Shown: positions 44,080 through 54,630 of the stretch, piece by piece | How positions within the stretch are numbered: position 1 is the first letter of the stretch | Layout: every line of letters begins with the position of its first letter | NCBI GenBank assembly: GCA_028282845.1 | Contig: JANQGY010000019.1 | Location: 87,569-151,568, forward strand | Direction of reading: 5' to 3' | Origin: a bacterium | GTDB lineage: Bacteria > Fidelibacterota > Marinisomatia > Marinisomatales > JAHJCW01 | Length of the DNA: 64,000 nt | Notes under the pieces: model-generated | The model's database searches: none | What the model saw: only the letters and a program-made list of their open reading frames with translations | What the model was told of the DNA's origin: nothing | Position numbers and translations under genes: made by a program

Positions 44080-45267
44080 GTGAAAGCTTCAATTTATACA
44101 ATCAAAACTGATTCGGGTAAATCTGTAACAGTCACTTTAAAGTATAATGCCCTGAATATATTTGAAGAACCAAATAACAATCTCTGGACCTTTGATCTTG
44201 AGGGACGTTTGGTAGGTATGTTCGTTGATGGAAAAAACTACCGACGAACTTTAAAAAATAAATTTTATCTCAAATCAAGATATGAAGAAAATGGTCACGT
44301 TTTTAGGTCTGTTGATGAGATTGACAGATTTACGATAATGCCATTAATTGATAAGTGTTTTTCATTGATCAATAACCATTTGGATAAGCTGCCAAATCAA
44401 TATCATAAACATCTTAAAGCAATACTAAAAATGGATTTCGACGAATTGGAAAAGAATGCTGAAATATTCTCAAATGTTTATTTACCAATTTCGATTTTAC
44501 CGCCTGACCAATATATGTCTTTAGTCATTCAGTTGACCGAGGGATGTAATTATAATATTTGTACTTTTTGCAATTTTTATAAGGATCGTCCCTTTAAGAT
44601 AAAATCATCCGATGAACTTGAAGAACATATCAATAAAGTTAAACAATTCCTAGGCAATGGTTTAAAATTGCGCAAAACCATTTTTCTTGCTGATGCCAAT
44701 GCTGTATCAACACCAATGGCACGCTTAGTTAATGCTCTTGAATTGATTAAAAATCATTTCCCCGAGATGAAAAATATGTATTCATTTATAGATGTATTTA
44801 CCGGTCTGAAGAAATCAGTAAATGATTTTAAAATTCTGAATCAACTTGGTCTAAAAAGAGTCTATTTAGGAATTGAATCCGGCAATAATGATTTAATGTC
44901 TTTCCTTAATAAAGAACAATCAAATGATGATATTATTGAATTAACAACTATTCTAAAATCTGCGAATATCAATGTTGGTATAATATTCCTGATTGGTGCC
45001 GGCGGTGAGCAATTTGCTGAAAGTCATTTAAGAGATTCGCTTGCTCTGACCCACAAATTACCGCTATCAAAAGGTGATATGATCTACTTGTCAGAATTAT
45101 ATGAGACGAATCAGCAATATATTGACCGGATGGTTAAAATGAAGTATGAGCTACCCTCCAAAAACCAAATCAGGGCTTGGTCAAATTCATTTAAGGATCA
45201 AATAAAAGAGACGGTTGGCAAGAAAGTTCAAGTATCTATATATGATATAAATCAGTTTTTCTATTAA
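44080..45267 (+). CDS. Radical SAM protein with CX4CX2C cluster motif
   Basis: A 395-residue protein with a GTG start; the only in-frame choices further up before the TAA at 44065 are ATT/ATC codons. LTEGCNYNICTFCNFY carries cysteines spaced CX4CX2C, seen in Elp3-like and other GCSHNxCxFC radical SAM proteins instead of the usual CX3CX2C. The following KDRPFKIKSSDE and LKRVYLGIESGNND fit the core. The first 130 residues show no known domain. Substrate unknown. It converges on hutI with 9 bases between stops and shares no operon. Confidence 0.8.
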   Translation: MKASIYTIKTDSGKSVTVTLKYNALNIFEEPNNNLWTFDLEGRLVGMFVDGKNYRRTLKNKFYLKSRYEENGHVFRSVDEIDRFTIMPLIDKCFSLINNHLDKLPNQYHKHLKAILKMDFDELEKNAEIFSNVYLPISILPPDQYMSLVIQLTEGCNYNICTFCNFYKDRPFKIKSSDELEEHINKVKQFLGNGLKLRKTIFLADANAVSTPMARLVNALELIKNHFPEMKNMYSFIDVFTGLKKSVNDFKILNQLGLKRVYLGIESGNNDLMSFLNKEQSNDDIIELTTILKSANINVGIIFLIGAGGEQFAESHLRDSLALTHKLPLSKGDMIYLSELYETNQQYIDRMVKMKYELPSKNQIRAWSNSFKDQIKETVGKKVQVSIYDINQFFY

Positions 45268-45276
45268 ATATAATTA

Positions 45277-46476
45277 CTACAATACTATGCCACGCTTAAT
45301 TACTTTTTGTATCGGAACATCGGTAACATTATAGGGAATTTCAATAAGCTTTTTGATATCCCAAATTATCAAATCAGCCTGCTTGCCCGCTTCAATTGAA
45401 CCGACTTTATCCTCTATTTGCAATGTCTTGGCTGAATTATAGGTTGACGCTAATAAGGCATCTTCCACCGACATTCCCATTTTAATACAAGCTAACGAAA
45501 TGATGAATGGCATAGATTGGATATGGCAACTGCCCGGATTAAAGTCAGTCGCTAAAGCGATGGGAATTCCGGCAGCGGTCAATTTTTTTAACGGAGCATA
45601 ATTTGTTGAACCAAGAAAAAAAGTAGTCCCGGGTAATAAAATTGCCGTAACATCGGATTCTGCCAATTTGGAAATACCGCCATCACTGATTGCCATTAAA
45701 TGGTCCGCCGAGATGGCCTTTACTTCTGCCGCCAATTCAGCCGCTCCTGAATCTTCAAACTCATCAGCATGCAATCGCGGAATTAGCCCATACTTCTTAG
45801 CAGTATTTAATATTCTAAGTGATTGATCTACATTAAAATAGCCGTTCTCGCAAAAGACATCACAATATTTTGCGATACCTTGTTCAGCCACAGCAGGGAT
45901 CATTTCATTACTCAGCAATTCTACGTAGCCATTATGATTATCGACGTATTCCTGTGGAAAAGCGTGGGCACCAAGGAAAGTAGGGATTATATCAATTATA
46001 TGGCTTCGATTGACAATTTCAATGACCTCTAATGATTTTAATTCCGATTCTACGTCTAATCCATAGCCGCTTTTTGCTTCGATTGTTGTCGTACCCAATC
46101 TCAAAAACCGATCCATCCTATCAGTAACCGCTAACACTAATTCCTCAACCGAGGCTTCCCTTACGCCCTTTATGCTGCTATTTATTCCACCGCCCTTACT
46201 CGCTATTTCTTGATAGGTAGCGCCTTGCAAACGCATTCCAAATTCATCTTCACGACCATTCATAAAGACCGGATGCGTATGCGGATCAACAAAACCGGGT
46301 GTTACAAGTTTATTTCGACAGTCAAATAGTTCAATATCCACAGATAAATTGATACCGACTTCTTCAATCAGGCCGTCGGATATTATAATCTCCTGACCCT
46401 GACTAAGTTCAACTGATCCTGTACTACTACGATAAGTAGCTAATTCACCAATATTAGTTAATTTTATTTTAGGCAT
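45277..46476 (-). CDS. hutI: Imidazolonepropionase
   Basis: A 399-residue amidohydrolase. Metal ligands lie in DPHTHPVF, RLHADEF, SADHLMAI and ATDFNPGS, all as in HutI. The enzyme hydrolyses imidazolonepropionate to N-formiminoglutamate, the third step of histidine degradation. It follows hutU by 13 bases. The first-step gene, hutH, and a final-step gene are not in the window, so those must be elsewhere or replaced. The stop codon is TAG. Confidence 0.95.
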   Translation of the reverse strand: MPKIKLTNIGELATYRSSTGSVELSQGQEIIISDGLIEEVGINLSVDIELFDCRNKLVTPGFVDPHTHPVFMNGREDEFGMRLQGATYQEIASKGGGINSSIKGVREASVEELVLAVTDRMDRFLRLGTTTIEAKSGYGLDVESELKSLEVIEIVNRSHIIDIIPTFLGAHAFPQEYVDNHNGYVELLSNEMIPAVAEQGIAKYCDVFCENGYFNVDQSLRILNTAKKYGLIPRLHADEFEDSGAAELAAEVKAISADHLMAISDGGISKLAESDVTAILLPGTTFFLGSTNYAPLKKLTAAGIPIALATDFNPGSCHIQSMPFIISLACIKMGMSVEDALLASTYNSAKTLQIEDKVGSIEAGKQADLIIWDIKKLIEIPYNVTDVPIQKVIKRGIVL

Positions 46477-46489
46477 ATATATTATTTGA

Positions 46490-48142
46490 TTATTTGATCA
46501 ACGGTACATTTACATTCCAATCTTTAGCATTCTTAATGGCTTGCTCGTAACCGGCATCGGCATGGCGTAAAATACCCATTCCGGGATCATTGGTTAGTAC
46601 TGCTTCTAATCGATTCTCCATGTCCGGTGTCCCATCTGCAACAATTACCTGACCGGCATGAATAGCTAATCCCATTCCAACACCACCGCCGTGGTGGAGC
46701 GAAACCCAACTTGAACCGCTTGCCACATTTACCATTGCATTGAGTAGCGGCCAATCTGCAATTGCATCGGAACCATCCTGCATTGCTTCTGTTTCGCGAT
46801 AGGGCGATGCGACCGAACCGCAATCTAAATGATCGCGCCCAATAACAATCGGAGCACTTAACTCCCCCGAGGCAACCATTTGGTTGAGAGCTATACCAAA
46901 TTTTGCTCTTTGAGTATATCCTAACCAACAAATCCTTGCCGGCAAACCTTGAAATTCCACGCGATCCTTTGCAAGCTCAATCCAATTAATTAGTGATATA
47001 TCTTCAGGAAACAATTCTTTAACCTTTTCATCGGTCTTATAAATGTCTTCAGGATCTCCGGACAAGGCGACCCATCGGAATGGTCCTTTCCCCTGGCAGA
47101 ATAAAGGTCGAATATAAGCCGGTACAAAGCCCGGATAATCAAAAGCATTCTTTACTCCCGCTTTTTCTGCCTGTCCTCGCAAATTATTTCCATAATCAAA
47201 ACAAATTGAGCCCAATTCTTTAAGTTTCAGAATGCCCCGCACATGCTCACCCATAGCTCTAAAACTTTCTTTTATATATCCATCAGGATTAGATTTACGC
47301 AATTCCAACGCATCAGAATATGGCATGCCGTTCGGTACATAACCATCTAATTCATCATGAGCTGAAGTTTGATCGGTAACCAAATCAGGAATAATTCCAA
47401 GTTCAGCTATTTGCGGAACAATATCAGCAGCGTTACCCTGTAAACCAATTGACAAACCCTTTTGCTTTTGTTGAGCGTCACGCGCGATGGTCAACGCTTC
47501 TTCCAAAGATTCGGTAGCAACATCAAGATATTTTGTCTCTAAGCGGCGTTGAATCCTTGTCGGATCTATTTCAATATTTATTGAAACGCCATTATTCATT
47601 GTTACAGACAAGGGCTGAGCGCCACCCATTCCACCCAATCCGGCAGTAAGTACCAGCTTACCGGACAGATCACTATTAAAGTGTTTTCTTGCAGCTTCGG
47701 TGAATGTCTCATAAGTTCCCTGTAAAATGCCTTGGGTACCAATGTATATCCAACTTCCGGCAGTCATTTGCCCATACATTATTAATCCGAGTTTATCCAA
47801 TTCATTAAAATAATCCCAATTAGCCCAATTCGGCACCAAGTTGGAATTAGCGATTAAAACTTTTGGTGATGTGGTATGTGTTTTCAAAATACCAATGGGC
47901 TTACCGGATTGGATTAATAAAGTTTCATCATTTTCTAATTTTTTCAAAGAATCCAAGATGACATAAAAACTTTGCCAATTACGGGCAGCTTTTCCTTTTC
48001 CACCATATACTATCAATTCACTTGGATTCTCGGCAACATCCGGATCCAAATTATTTTGGATCATCCGGAAAGCTGCTTCTTGCTGCCACCCTTTACAGGA
48101 CAATATATTTCCTGTTGGAGCTTTAATTATATTCTTAGCCAT
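46490..48142 (-). CDS. hutU: Urocanate hydratase
   Basis: A 550-residue Hut[17 protein letters not shown] forms part of the tightly bound NAD+ site, [17 protein letters not shown] holds the active-site cysteine, and [19 protein letters not shown] is the conserved C-terminal signature. It turns urocanate into imidazolonepropionate, the second step of histidine degradation, and passes it to HutI from the next gene, 13 bases on. The serine-protease lipoprotein gene lies 8 bases upstream on the same strand. Confidence 0.96.
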   Translation of the reverse strand: MAKNIIKAPTGNILSCKGWQQEAAFRMIQNNLDPDVAENPSELIVYGGKGKAARNWQSFYVILDSLKKLENDETLLIQSGKPIGILKTHTTSPKVLIANSNLVPNWANWDYFNELDKLGLIMYGQMTAGSWIYIGTQGILQGTYETFTEAARKHFNSDLSGKLVLTAGLGGMGGAQPLSVTMNNGVSINIEIDPTRIQRRLETKYLDVATESLEEALTIARDAQQKQKGLSIGLQGNAADIVPQIAELGIIPDLVTDQTSAHDELDGYVPNGMPYSDALELRKSNPDGYIKESFRAMGEHVRGILKLKELGSICFDYGNNLRGQAEKAGVKNAFDYPGFVPAYIRPLFCQGKGPFRWVALSGDPEDIYKTDEKVKELFPEDISLINWIELAKDRVEFQGLPARICWLGYTQRAKFGIALNQMVASGELSAPIVIGRDHLDCGSVASPYRETEAMQDGSDAIADWPLLNAMVNVASGSSWVSLHHGGGVGMGLAIHAGQVIVADGTPDMENRLEAVLTNDPGMGILRHADAGYEQAIKNAKDWNVNVPLIK

Positions 48143-48150
48143 GCTAATCT

Positions 48151-49215
48151 CTATTGAACAGGTTGCTCAAATAAAAAGTCAACATCAATACCTCGACTTT
48201 TTATCAGTTCTCTATTTTCACTTAAAAAATCATTAATCTCGTCAGTAGAAATTGTATAGGTAATACCATAGTTGATACCTTCATATCTCTTTACAAATAA
48301 ATCACCGTCATAAGGTAAGTTCGGATTATAGTCATGTTTACCATTCGACATTGACGGAGTCAATAGATATTCATTTTTTGCCGACACAGATTTTGCCAAT
48401 CCCACTAACTCAAAATTCGGTACACCGTCCCTTATTGCCAAAATTATCCCGCCGCTAAAACCGCGATTGAACAAGGCATCAATCAAAAATGATGCGCTCT
48501 TAGCATCTCGGGTATTACTTACAATTCCCTTGGTAATCATTTTGTGTCCCATCGGGTAACCGATTATATATACAAAATTACCCAACTCCAAATTACCTGA
48601 ATCACCAAACGGATATTTGAACGGTTTAATTCTCTGAAAAGGATCGTTCGCAACTTTTTTTGACAGAATAGCCAAATCTTTTTTGCTGTCACTCACAACT
48701 ATTTCTAAATCTCCCTGTCCGGGCAATTCATTAACAAAGAAATGCTCCCTAACCTTTACCGACATTTGCTTAATAATTTTCTCGTCACTTTTTGGATCAA
48801 AGTAGGTAATGACTGTATCCGGATAATTACCTATGTGAGCACAGGTCAATAACGCAACATCTTCTCCATCATAGTAAATAATCGTCGCCGTTCCAGTAAC
48901 TGACTCACTAAAATATATCTCGTCCTGTGCTAAATCTTTTATATTGCGTTTAGTTATGTTATTAACTTTCAATTGCTGATCTTCATCAAACAGATACGCC
49001 CGATAATAGGATATATAACTAAGCATTTTAACTGATTTTGCTATTTCCTCTAACTGTTCGGAAGCATTATTGTATGGAAATTCAGAATCATAGCGACCAT
49101 CTTCCAATGTCGGATAAACTGCGCGGTGGATTATTCTCGTACAACCGGTAGTCAGAGAAACTGTAAAAACAATTAAAAGTATGTAAATCAAATTATTGCG
49201 ATATTTTTTCAACAT
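48151..49215 (-). CDS. Trypsin-like serine protease lipoprotein
   Basis: A 354-residue lipoprotein: leader [16 protein letters not shown] with the lipidated Cys at residue 25. A trypsin-like domain follows, with His in LLTCAHIGN, Asp in SKKDLAIL and Ser in [10 protein letters not shown], so the catalytic triad is complete. No PDZ domain is seen, unlike DegP. It should act at the inner face of the outer membrane or at the inner membrane. Its stop lies 8 bases before hutU, implying co-transcription, but a functional link to histidine use is not evident. Confidence 0.78.
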   Translation of the reverse strand: MLKKYRNNLIYILLIVFTVSLTTGCTRIIHRAVYPTLEDGRYDSEFPYNNASEQLEEIAKSVKMLSYISYYRAYLFDEDQQLKVNNITKRNIKDLAQDEIYFSESVTGTATIIYYDGEDVALLTCAHIGNYPDTVITYFDPKSDEKIIKQMSVKVREHFFVNELPGQGDLEIVVSDSKKDLAILSKKVANDPFQRIKPFKYPFGDSGNLELGNFVYIIGYPMGHKMITKGIVSNTRDAKSASFLIDALFNRGFSGGIILAIRDGVPNFELVGLAKSVSAKNEYLLTPSMSNGKHDYNPNLPYDGDLFVKRYEGINYGITYTISTDEINDFLSENRELIKSRGIDVDFLFEQPVQ

Positions 49216-49275
49216 AGTTTTAATTCATTTTTTGATTAATTCAAAATTACTTCAATAATATCGGCAATAAAATAA

Positions 49276-49308
49276 AAAGGGCAACCTAATTCCTTAGAGC
49301 TGCCCTTT
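49276..49308 (-). terminator. Terminator at the end of the ribosomal super-operon
   Basis: AAAGGGCA and TGCCCTTT pair over 8 bases around a 17-base loop, 19 bases after the rplQ stop, with an A-run that reads as a T-run on the minus strand. Confidence 0.85.
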
Positions 49309-49327
49309 AAGCCTATTTATTATCTCT

Positions 49328-49768
49328 CTACTTGGATTTTTCCTCGGATTTATTTTGTTCTTTTTTCTTCTTATCAGGTTTCTCTTCAGCATCCTTCTTG
49401 CTAACGTCTGTAAAATCTACAAACTCAATCAAGGAAACTTTAGCTCTATCATTATCTCGGAATCCAAGCTTTACAATTCTTGTATAACCGCCGGGGCGAT
49501 CAGCATAAACCGGCGCAATTTCATTGAATAATACACCCACCGTATCTTTTTGCGGAATCTTTTTAAGAACCTGACGGCGTGCATTCAGATCACCGCGTTT
49601 GGCAAAGGTTACTAAAGGCTCAATGAACCTTCTCAATGCAACCGCTCGGGCATGCGTTGTTTGTATTTTTTTATGCTCAATTAATGAAACCGCCAAGTTG
49701 CGCAACATTGCTTTCCTTTGGCTCGGCGTACGTCTTCCTAATTTTTTTGTCTTATTTAAGTGTCTCAT
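49328..49768 (-). CDS. rplQ: 50S ribosomal protein L17
   Basis: A 146-residue L17. The N-terminal [20 protein letters not shown] and the middle [15 protein letters not shown] are the family core, which lies near the exit tunnel. About 20 residues at the C-terminus beyond the usual end are a Lys/Glu-rich tail ([20 protein letters not shown]). It is the last gene of the alpha operon, 10 bases after rpoA, with the operon terminator directly behind it. Confidence 0.97.
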   Translation of the reverse strand: MRHLNKTKKLGRRTPSQRKAMLRNLAVSLIEHKKIQTTHARAVALRRFIEPLVTFAKRGDLNARRQVLKKIPQKDTVGVLFNEIAPVYADRPGGYTRIVKLGFRDNDRAKVSLIEFVDFTDVSKKDAEEKPDKKKKEQNKSEEKSK

Positions 49769-49778
49769 GCTCTTCTAG

Positions 49779-50750
49779 TTATACTTCTTCCTGCATATAT
49801 TTTGAAATATCCATTCCAAAATGCAGACCCATCTCATCTAATTTCTCAATAAGTTCGGTTAATGATTTGCGTCCAAAGTTTTTATACTTGAGCATTTCAT
49901 TTTCTTCTTTCTGCACCAGATCTCTAATATACTTAATTCCGGCTGCTTGCAAACAATTATAGCTTCGTACCGACAATTCCATTTCATCAATTGTAGAATT
50001 AAGCAATCTCCTGATTGTTACCGTTTCTTCATCAACCTGTTCAATAATTTCAAGGACTTCCGGCTGACTTATAGCTTGTACAAATTTCAAATTTTCAATG
50101 ACTACCGAAGCCGAATAGCTGATTGCATCTTTTGGTGATATCGAACCGTCAGTGGTAACAAAAATATTTAATAATTCCAAAGATTCTTTCTCGCCGGGCA
50201 AGGGGGTTACATTATAAGTAACTTTAGTCACAGGATTGAACAAACTATCCAATGACAAGTAATCAACCGGTGCGTTAAGCAAAATATTCTCTTCACTCGG
50301 AGTATAACCTTTGCCAACACCAATGCGCAGTTCGATATCCATTTCACCGCCGTCATTGATTTCGGTTATGTAATGTTTGGGATTCAGTACTTTAAATTGA
50401 TCACTGGCATCCTGTATATCTTTAGCGGTAAAGGTATGTTTACCTTTCAATTTAATATTTACTTTATCCGGATCATTATCCTCTAATTTGAATCTTACCG
50501 CTTTTAAATTCATCAAAATATCGGCTACGTCTTCGCGGACATTGTCAATGGTTGAGAATTCATGTAACACGCCGTCAATTCGTACATTAGTAATCGCTGC
50601 GCCGGGAATACTTGTCAGGAGAACTCTTCGTAGTGCATTTCCTAAGGTAATGCCATATCCTCTTTCAAGTGGCTGGACTGTAAATCTACCAAAAGTATCG
50701 GTTAATTCTTCAGTATTTACATTCAATTTGATATCTAAATTTTGTGCCAT
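49779..50750 (-). CDS. rpoA: RNA polymerase alpha subunit
   Basis: A 323-residue alpha subunit with the N-terminal dimerisation domain ([20 protein letters not shown]) and the C-terminal domain after a flexible linker ([19 protein letters not shown], then [15 protein letters not shown]). The C-terminal domain binds UP elements and activators. It lies 18 bases after rpsD in the usual alpha-operon position. Confidence 0.98.
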   Translation of the reverse strand: MAQNLDIKLNVNTEELTDTFGRFTVQPLERGYGITLGNALRRVLLTSIPGAAITNVRIDGVLHEFSTIDNVREDVADILMNLKAVRFKLEDNDPDKVNIKLKGKHTFTAKDIQDASDQFKVLNPKHYITEINDGGEMDIELRIGVGKGYTPSEENILLNAPVDYLSLDSLFNPVTKVTYNVTPLPGEKESLELLNIFVTTDGSISPKDAISYSASVVIENLKFVQAISQPEVLEIIEQVDEETVTIRRLLNSTIDEMELSVRSYNCLQAAGIKYIRDLVQKEENEMLKYKNFGRKSLTELIEKLDEMGLHFGMDISKYMQEEV

Positions 50751-50768
50751 TGAATATTTATCCTATTT

Positions 50769-51386
50769 TTATTTAGAATATAACTCGACTACCAATCTTT
50801 CGTCGAAAGTTAAATTCATTTGATCTCTATCGGGAACTTCGATAAATGTCCCCTGCATCTTGGCTTTATCAAGTTCAAGCCAAGCTAATTCCAAATCACC
50901 TTTGATTCGCTTCATTGAATCTAATATAATATCTAATTTTTTACTTTTATCACGCACTCGAATTGTGTCGCCGGCTTTCACGCCATACGATGGTATATTC
51001 ACCGATTTATCATTAACCAAAAAATGTCCGTGATTTACTAACTGTCGAGCGGCAGGTCTCGTTGGAGCAAATCCAAGTCTGTAAACTACATTGTCTAACC
51101 TGCTTTCCAATAATTGCAACATCACCGTACCGGTCTCGCCTTTCATTCCATCAGCCTTCTTGAAAGTATTTCTAAATTGCTTTTCCAGTAAACCATACAT
51201 TAATTTAATCTTTTGCTTCTCTTGCAATTGTAAACCATAATTGGATAAGCGGCGTCGACGTGTTTGACCATGTTGCCCGGGAGCGTAGGCTTTCCGGTTT
51301 AACAATTTATCAAATTTCGGATTGCCAAAAACGTTATCTCCAAACCTTCTTACTAATTTTCCTTTTGATCCTGTGAACTTTGCCAT
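50769..51386 (-). CDS. rpsD: 30S ribosomal protein S4
   Basis: A 205-residue S4. The S4 RNA-binding domain begins SRLDNVVYRLGFAPTRPAAR, and NHGHFLVNDKSVNIPSY follows. The zinc cysteines of some S4 proteins are absent here (the N-terminus has no Cys cluster). S4 starts 16S assembly and often represses its own operon through the leader; no leader site could be confirmed. It lies 12 bases after rpsK. Confidence 0.98.
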   Translation of the reverse strand: MAKFTGSKGKLVRRFGDNVFGNPKFDKLLNRKAYAPGQHGQTRRRRLSNYGLQLQEKQKIKLMYGLLEKQFRNTFKKADGMKGETGTVMLQLLESRLDNVVYRLGFAPTRPAARQLVNHGHFLVNDKSVNIPSYGVKAGDTIRVRDKSKKLDIILDSMKRIKGDLELAWLELDKAKMQGTFIEVPDRDQMNLTFDERLVVELYSK

Positions 51387-51398
51387 ATTTATAACCTA

Positions 51399-51791
51399 TT
51401 ATACTCGCCTGCGCTTTGGAGGACGACACCCGTTATGTGGCAGCGGTGTAACATCTTTAATGGAAGTAATTTGAAGTCCGGCAACTGCCAAGGCACGGAT
51501 CGCCGATTCGCGGCCGGAACCGGGACCTTTTACTTTAACTTCAACCGTTGTCAATCCCATATTCATAGCTTCTTTGGCTACTTTTTCAGACGCCAAAGTA
51601 GCGGCGTAGGCAGTACTTTTTCTTGAACCCTTAAAACCGGAGGTGCCTGCTGTTGACCAGGCAATTACATTGCCATATTGATCGCTCAAAGTAATATGGG
51701 TATTATTAAACGTTGCTTTTATGTGAGCCACTCCGTTTGGCTCTACCGAACGTTTCTTTTTCTTCTTTTTCTTATCAATTTTTGCAGCCAA
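51399..51791 (-). CDS. rpsK: 30S ribosomal protein S11
   Basis: A 130-residue S11. After a lysine-rich start ([20 protein letters not shown]), [19 protein letters not shown] and [14 protein letters not shown] give the family pattern, and the end [15 protein letters not shown] is nearly invariant. It lines the mRNA platform of the 30S subunit. It lies 10 bases after rpsM. Confidence 0.98.
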   Translation of the reverse strand: MAAKIDKKKKKKKRSVEPNGVAHIKATFNNTHITLSDQYGNVIAWSTAGTSGFKGSRKSTAYAATLASEKVAKEAMNMGLTTVEVKVKGPGSGRESAIRALAVAGLQITSIKDVTPLPHNGCRPPKRRRV

Positions 51792-51801
51792 TTATAAATC
51801 C

Positions 51802-52185
51802 TTATTTTGCAAGTGCTTTTCTACCTAAACCGACGGTTCTTTTTCTTCCTTTTCGCGTACGGGCATTGGTCTTTGTTCGCTGACCATTTACCGGCATACC
51901 TTTTCGATGTCTTAAACCGCGATAACTACCAATATCTTTCAACCGTTTTATATTCATTGCGACTTCAGATCTTAACTCACCCTCTACTTTGATACCCAAC
52001 TCCTCTATCGCACCACGAATTTTAACTTCCTGATCTTCAGTTAAATCTTTAACTCTAATATCACGATCAACACCGGCTTTGTCACAAATTGTCCTTGCTT
52101 GTGTTAATCCAATCCCAAAAATATATCTTAATGAATAAGGTACTTTCTTCTCACGGGGTATATCTATTCCTGCTATACGTGCCAC
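51802..52185 (-). CDS. rpsM: 30S ribosomal protein S13
   Basis: A 127-residue S13, beginning [19 protein letters not shown] and carrying [20 protein letters not shown], with a basic C-terminal tail that reaches the decoding area. It contacts tRNAs and the 50S bridge B1. It follows rpmJ by 8 bases and heads the alpha operon part. Confidence 0.98.
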   Translation of the reverse strand: MARIAGIDIPREKKVPYSLRYIFGIGLTQARTICDKAGVDRDIRVKDLTEDQEVKIRGAIEELGIKVEGELRSEVAMNIKRLKDIGSYRGLRHRKGMPVNGQRTKTNARTRKGRKRTVGLGRKALAK

Positions 52186-52193
52186 GATATCTC

Positions 52194-52307
52194 CTATCCT
52201 TGCCTTTGCTTATGTTTGGGGTTTTCGCAGATCACCATTATCACACCCTTACGTTTAATGATCTTACATTTTGAACACATTTTTTTTACTGACGGACGAA
52301 CTTTCAT
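52194..52307 (-). CDS. rpmJ: 50S ribosomal protein L36
   Basis: A 37-residue protein read by eye on the minus strand from the ATG at 52307: it begins [20 protein letters not shown] and ends [11 protein letters not shown]. Cys11, Cys14, Cys27 and His32 form the zinc ribbon, so this is the zinc-binding L36 form. It lies between infA (7 bases upstream) and rpsM, its usual place. Confidence 0.96.
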   Translation of the reverse strand: MKVRPSVKKMCSKCKIIKRKGVIMVICENPKHKQRQG

Positions 52308-52314
52308 ATATTAC

Positions 52315-52542
52315 CTATTTTTGTCGATATACAATACGACCTCTGCTTAAATCATAAGGTGACATTTCAAGTGTTACAACATCACCCGGTAAAATTTTTA
52401 TAAAATGCATACGCATTTTACCACTGACATGTGCAAGTACTTCATGCTTCTTTTCACCGATGGTAATCTCTACTCGGAACATAGCTCCGGGTAAAGTTTC
52501 TTTTATTATTCCATCCACTGTGATTGGTTCTTCTTTAGCCAT
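52315..52542 (-). CDS. infA: Translation initiation factor IF-1
   Basis: A 75-residue IF-1 with the OB fold: [37 protein letters not shown] and [13 protein letters not shown]. It binds the 30S A site during initiation. The gene begins 1 base after the map stop, which fits tight coupling. Confidence 0.98.
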   Translation of the reverse strand: MAKEEPITVDGIIKETLPGAMFRVEITIGEKKHEVLAHVSGKMRMHFIKILPGDVVTLEMSPYDLSRGRIVYRQK

Positions 52543-52543
52543 A

Positions 52544-53293
52544 TTAATTACTCACACTTAAAATTTTTGCCCCGTTATTGGTTATAGCGATTGTATGCTC
52601 AAAATGAGCGCTGTTGCTACCATCTTTGGTTCTTACTGTCCAACCATCGCTATCGGTGACAATTTCTTTTCGACCGGCATTGATCATTGGTTCAATCGCT
52701 AAGCACATTCCGGCTTGTAAACGTTGCCCCTGTTTAGGACTACCGTAATTAGGCACTTGCGGTTCTTCATGCAGCTCGGAACCAATTCCATGCCCGACCA
52801 ATTCTCTGACGACCGAATAACCTTGAGCCTCAACAAAACTCTGCACGGCATGTCCAATATCGGAAACGTAATTTCCTTCCTTGGCAGCCTCAATCCCTTT
52901 ATACAAAGATTCTTGAGTAACCTGCATTAATCTCGCTTTATCAGGATCAATTTCACCGACTGCAAATGTCCGGGCCGAATCACCGTAATAACCACTCTTC
53001 TCAACTCCACAGTCAATGCTGACAATTTGACCCTCTTGCAATACTTTTCCATTGGGAATGCCGTGGACAACTTCATCATCGATTGAAATACATAATGACG
53101 CCGGAAATCCCATATAACCCTTAAAAGCCGGCCTGCCACCCTTTTCTTTGATGAATTTTTCCGCCATTGAATCTAATTCACCGGTACTAACGCCAGGCTT
53201 AATACGATTACTAAGCATATCAAGCGTTTCCGAAACAATCCGATTGCTTTGCGCAATTAGTTCAATTTCCCCTTCTGTACGGATCTTAACCAT
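52544..53293 (-). CDS. map: Methionine aminopeptidase, type I
   Basis: A 249-residue type I enzyme without an N-terminal extension. Metal ligands lie in [16 protein letters not shown] (two Asp), [16 protein letters not shown] (His) and HFEHTIAI plus the Glu in LAIEPMI. It removes the initiator methionine from new proteins. The start overlaps the secY stop by one base, and infA follows. In many bacteria adk lies between secY and map; it is missing here. Confidence 0.97.
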   Translation of the reverse strand: MVKIRTEGEIELIAQSNRIVSETLDMLSNRIKPGVSTGELDSMAEKFIKEKGGRPAFKGYMGFPASLCISIDDEVVHGIPNGKVLQEGQIVSIDCGVEKSGYYGDSARTFAVGEIDPDKARLMQVTQESLYKGIEAAKEGNYVSDIGHAVQSFVEAQGYSVVRELVGHGIGSELHEEPQVPNYGSPKQGQRLQAGMCLAIEPMINAGRKEIVTDSDGWTVRTKDGSNSAHFEHTIAITNNGAKILSVSN

Positions 53294-54630
53294 TACATTC
53301 GTCTCCGGCCGCGTATCTTTCCTTTAGATAGGAATCCATCGTAATGACGCATCATTAAATGCGATTCAATTTGCTGTAGCGTATCTAACGCAACACCTAC
53401 AATAATTAATAAACTTGTTCCGCCAAAAAACGATGCTAAATCATATCTTATATCCATAACCTGCATCAGGATATATGGAAAGATTGCAATAAACGCCAAA
53501 AAGAACGAGCCGGGTAAAGTTACGCGGGTTAAAATATTATCAATGTATTCGGCAGTTTTTTTGCCCGGTCTCACGCCCGGAATAAATCCACCTTGCTGTT
53601 TAATAGTAGTTGATACCTGAACAGGATCAAATGCCATTGCCGTATAAAAATAAGTGAAAAATACGATCATAGCGCCAAATACTAGCCAATAAAAAGGATG
53701 ATCAATGCCGAACCATCGCATTACACCCTGCATAAATCCGCTATTGGGGAAAAAAGCAGCAACAGTACTCGGTATGAACATAATCGCTTGAGCGAAGATT
53801 ATCGGCATAACACCGGCTGTATTTACTCTTAATGGAATATGTGTGCTTTGTCCACCGTAAACTTTTCTACCCACAACGCGCTTAGCGTACTGTACCGGTA
53901 TTTTGCGCGTGCCTTGTGTTAATAGTACTACAAACGCTACAATCACAAACATTAATCCGATAAGTATAACCTCTCCTAAGAGCCCTCGCAATCCTTCACG
54001 GATCAAGGTGATTTCGGTAATTATTACATTTGGCAAACTTGATAAAATCCCGACCATAATTATGAGTGAAATACCGTTCCCGATTCCCCGTTCCGTAATT
54101 CTTTCACCTAACCACATTAACAGGATAACACCTGTTACAACTCCAATAATGGTAGTAAACTTAAATAATATTCCGGGATTCGGAATTACCGCCACCACCG
54201 AACCGCCGATATTGGCTGTCATACTTTCCAAAAAGATTGCGATGCTGAAAGCCTGCATTGCTGCAATGAGAACCGTTGCATATCTTGTCAATTGAGTAAG
54301 CTTTTTCCGGCCTTCTTCACCTTCTTTTTGCAGTCTTTGGAAATACGGCACTACCGAACCCATTAACTGTAAAATAATTGAAGCGGAAATATATGGCATA
54401 ATACCTAACGCAAATAATGAAGCCCGCTGAAATGCACCACCGGCGAACAGATCAAACAATCCGAACAATGTATTTTGATAACTTTGCATAGCACCGCGTA
54501 AGGCTTCACCATCAACACCGGGAATCGGTATATGTACACCGGTTCGAACAACAATTAATATTCCCAATGTGAACAGAATTCTTGCTCTTAGTTCAGGTAT
54601 TAAAAATATATTTTTAATTCGATCAATCAC
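53293..54630 (-). CDS. secY: Preprotein translocase subunit SecY
   Basis: A 445-residue SecY with ten membrane helices. The start IKNIFLIPELRARILFTLG and the plug region after GVDGEALRGAMQSYQNT are typical, as is PVQYAKRVVGRKVYGGQST in the large cytosolic loop and RPGKKTAEYI before helix 9. It forms the protein-conducting channel for signal-peptide proteins, including the many exported ones in this window. It overlaps rplO by 4 bases and map by 1. Confidence 0.98.
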   Translation of the reverse strand: MIDRIKNIFLIPELRARILFTLGILIVVRTGVHIPIPGVDGEALRGAMQSYQNTLFGLFDLFAGGAFQRASLFALGIMPYISASIILQLMGSVVPYFQRLQKEGEEGRKKLTQLTRYATVLIAAMQAFSIAIFLESMTANIGGSVVAVIPNPGILFKFTTIIGVVTGVILLMWLGERITERGIGNGISLIIMVGILSSLPNVIITEITLIREGLRGLLGEVILIGLMFVIVAFVVLLTQGTRKIPVQYAKRVVGRKVYGGQSTHIPLRVNTAGVMPIIFAQAIMFIPSTVAAFFPNSGFMQGVMRWFGIDHPFYWLVFGAMIVFFTYFYTAMAFDPVQVSTTIKQQGGFIPGVRPGKKTAEYIDNILTRVTLPGSFFLAFIAIFPYILMQVMDIRYDLASFFGGTSLLIIVGVALDTLQQIESHLMMRHYDGFLSKGKIRGRRRM

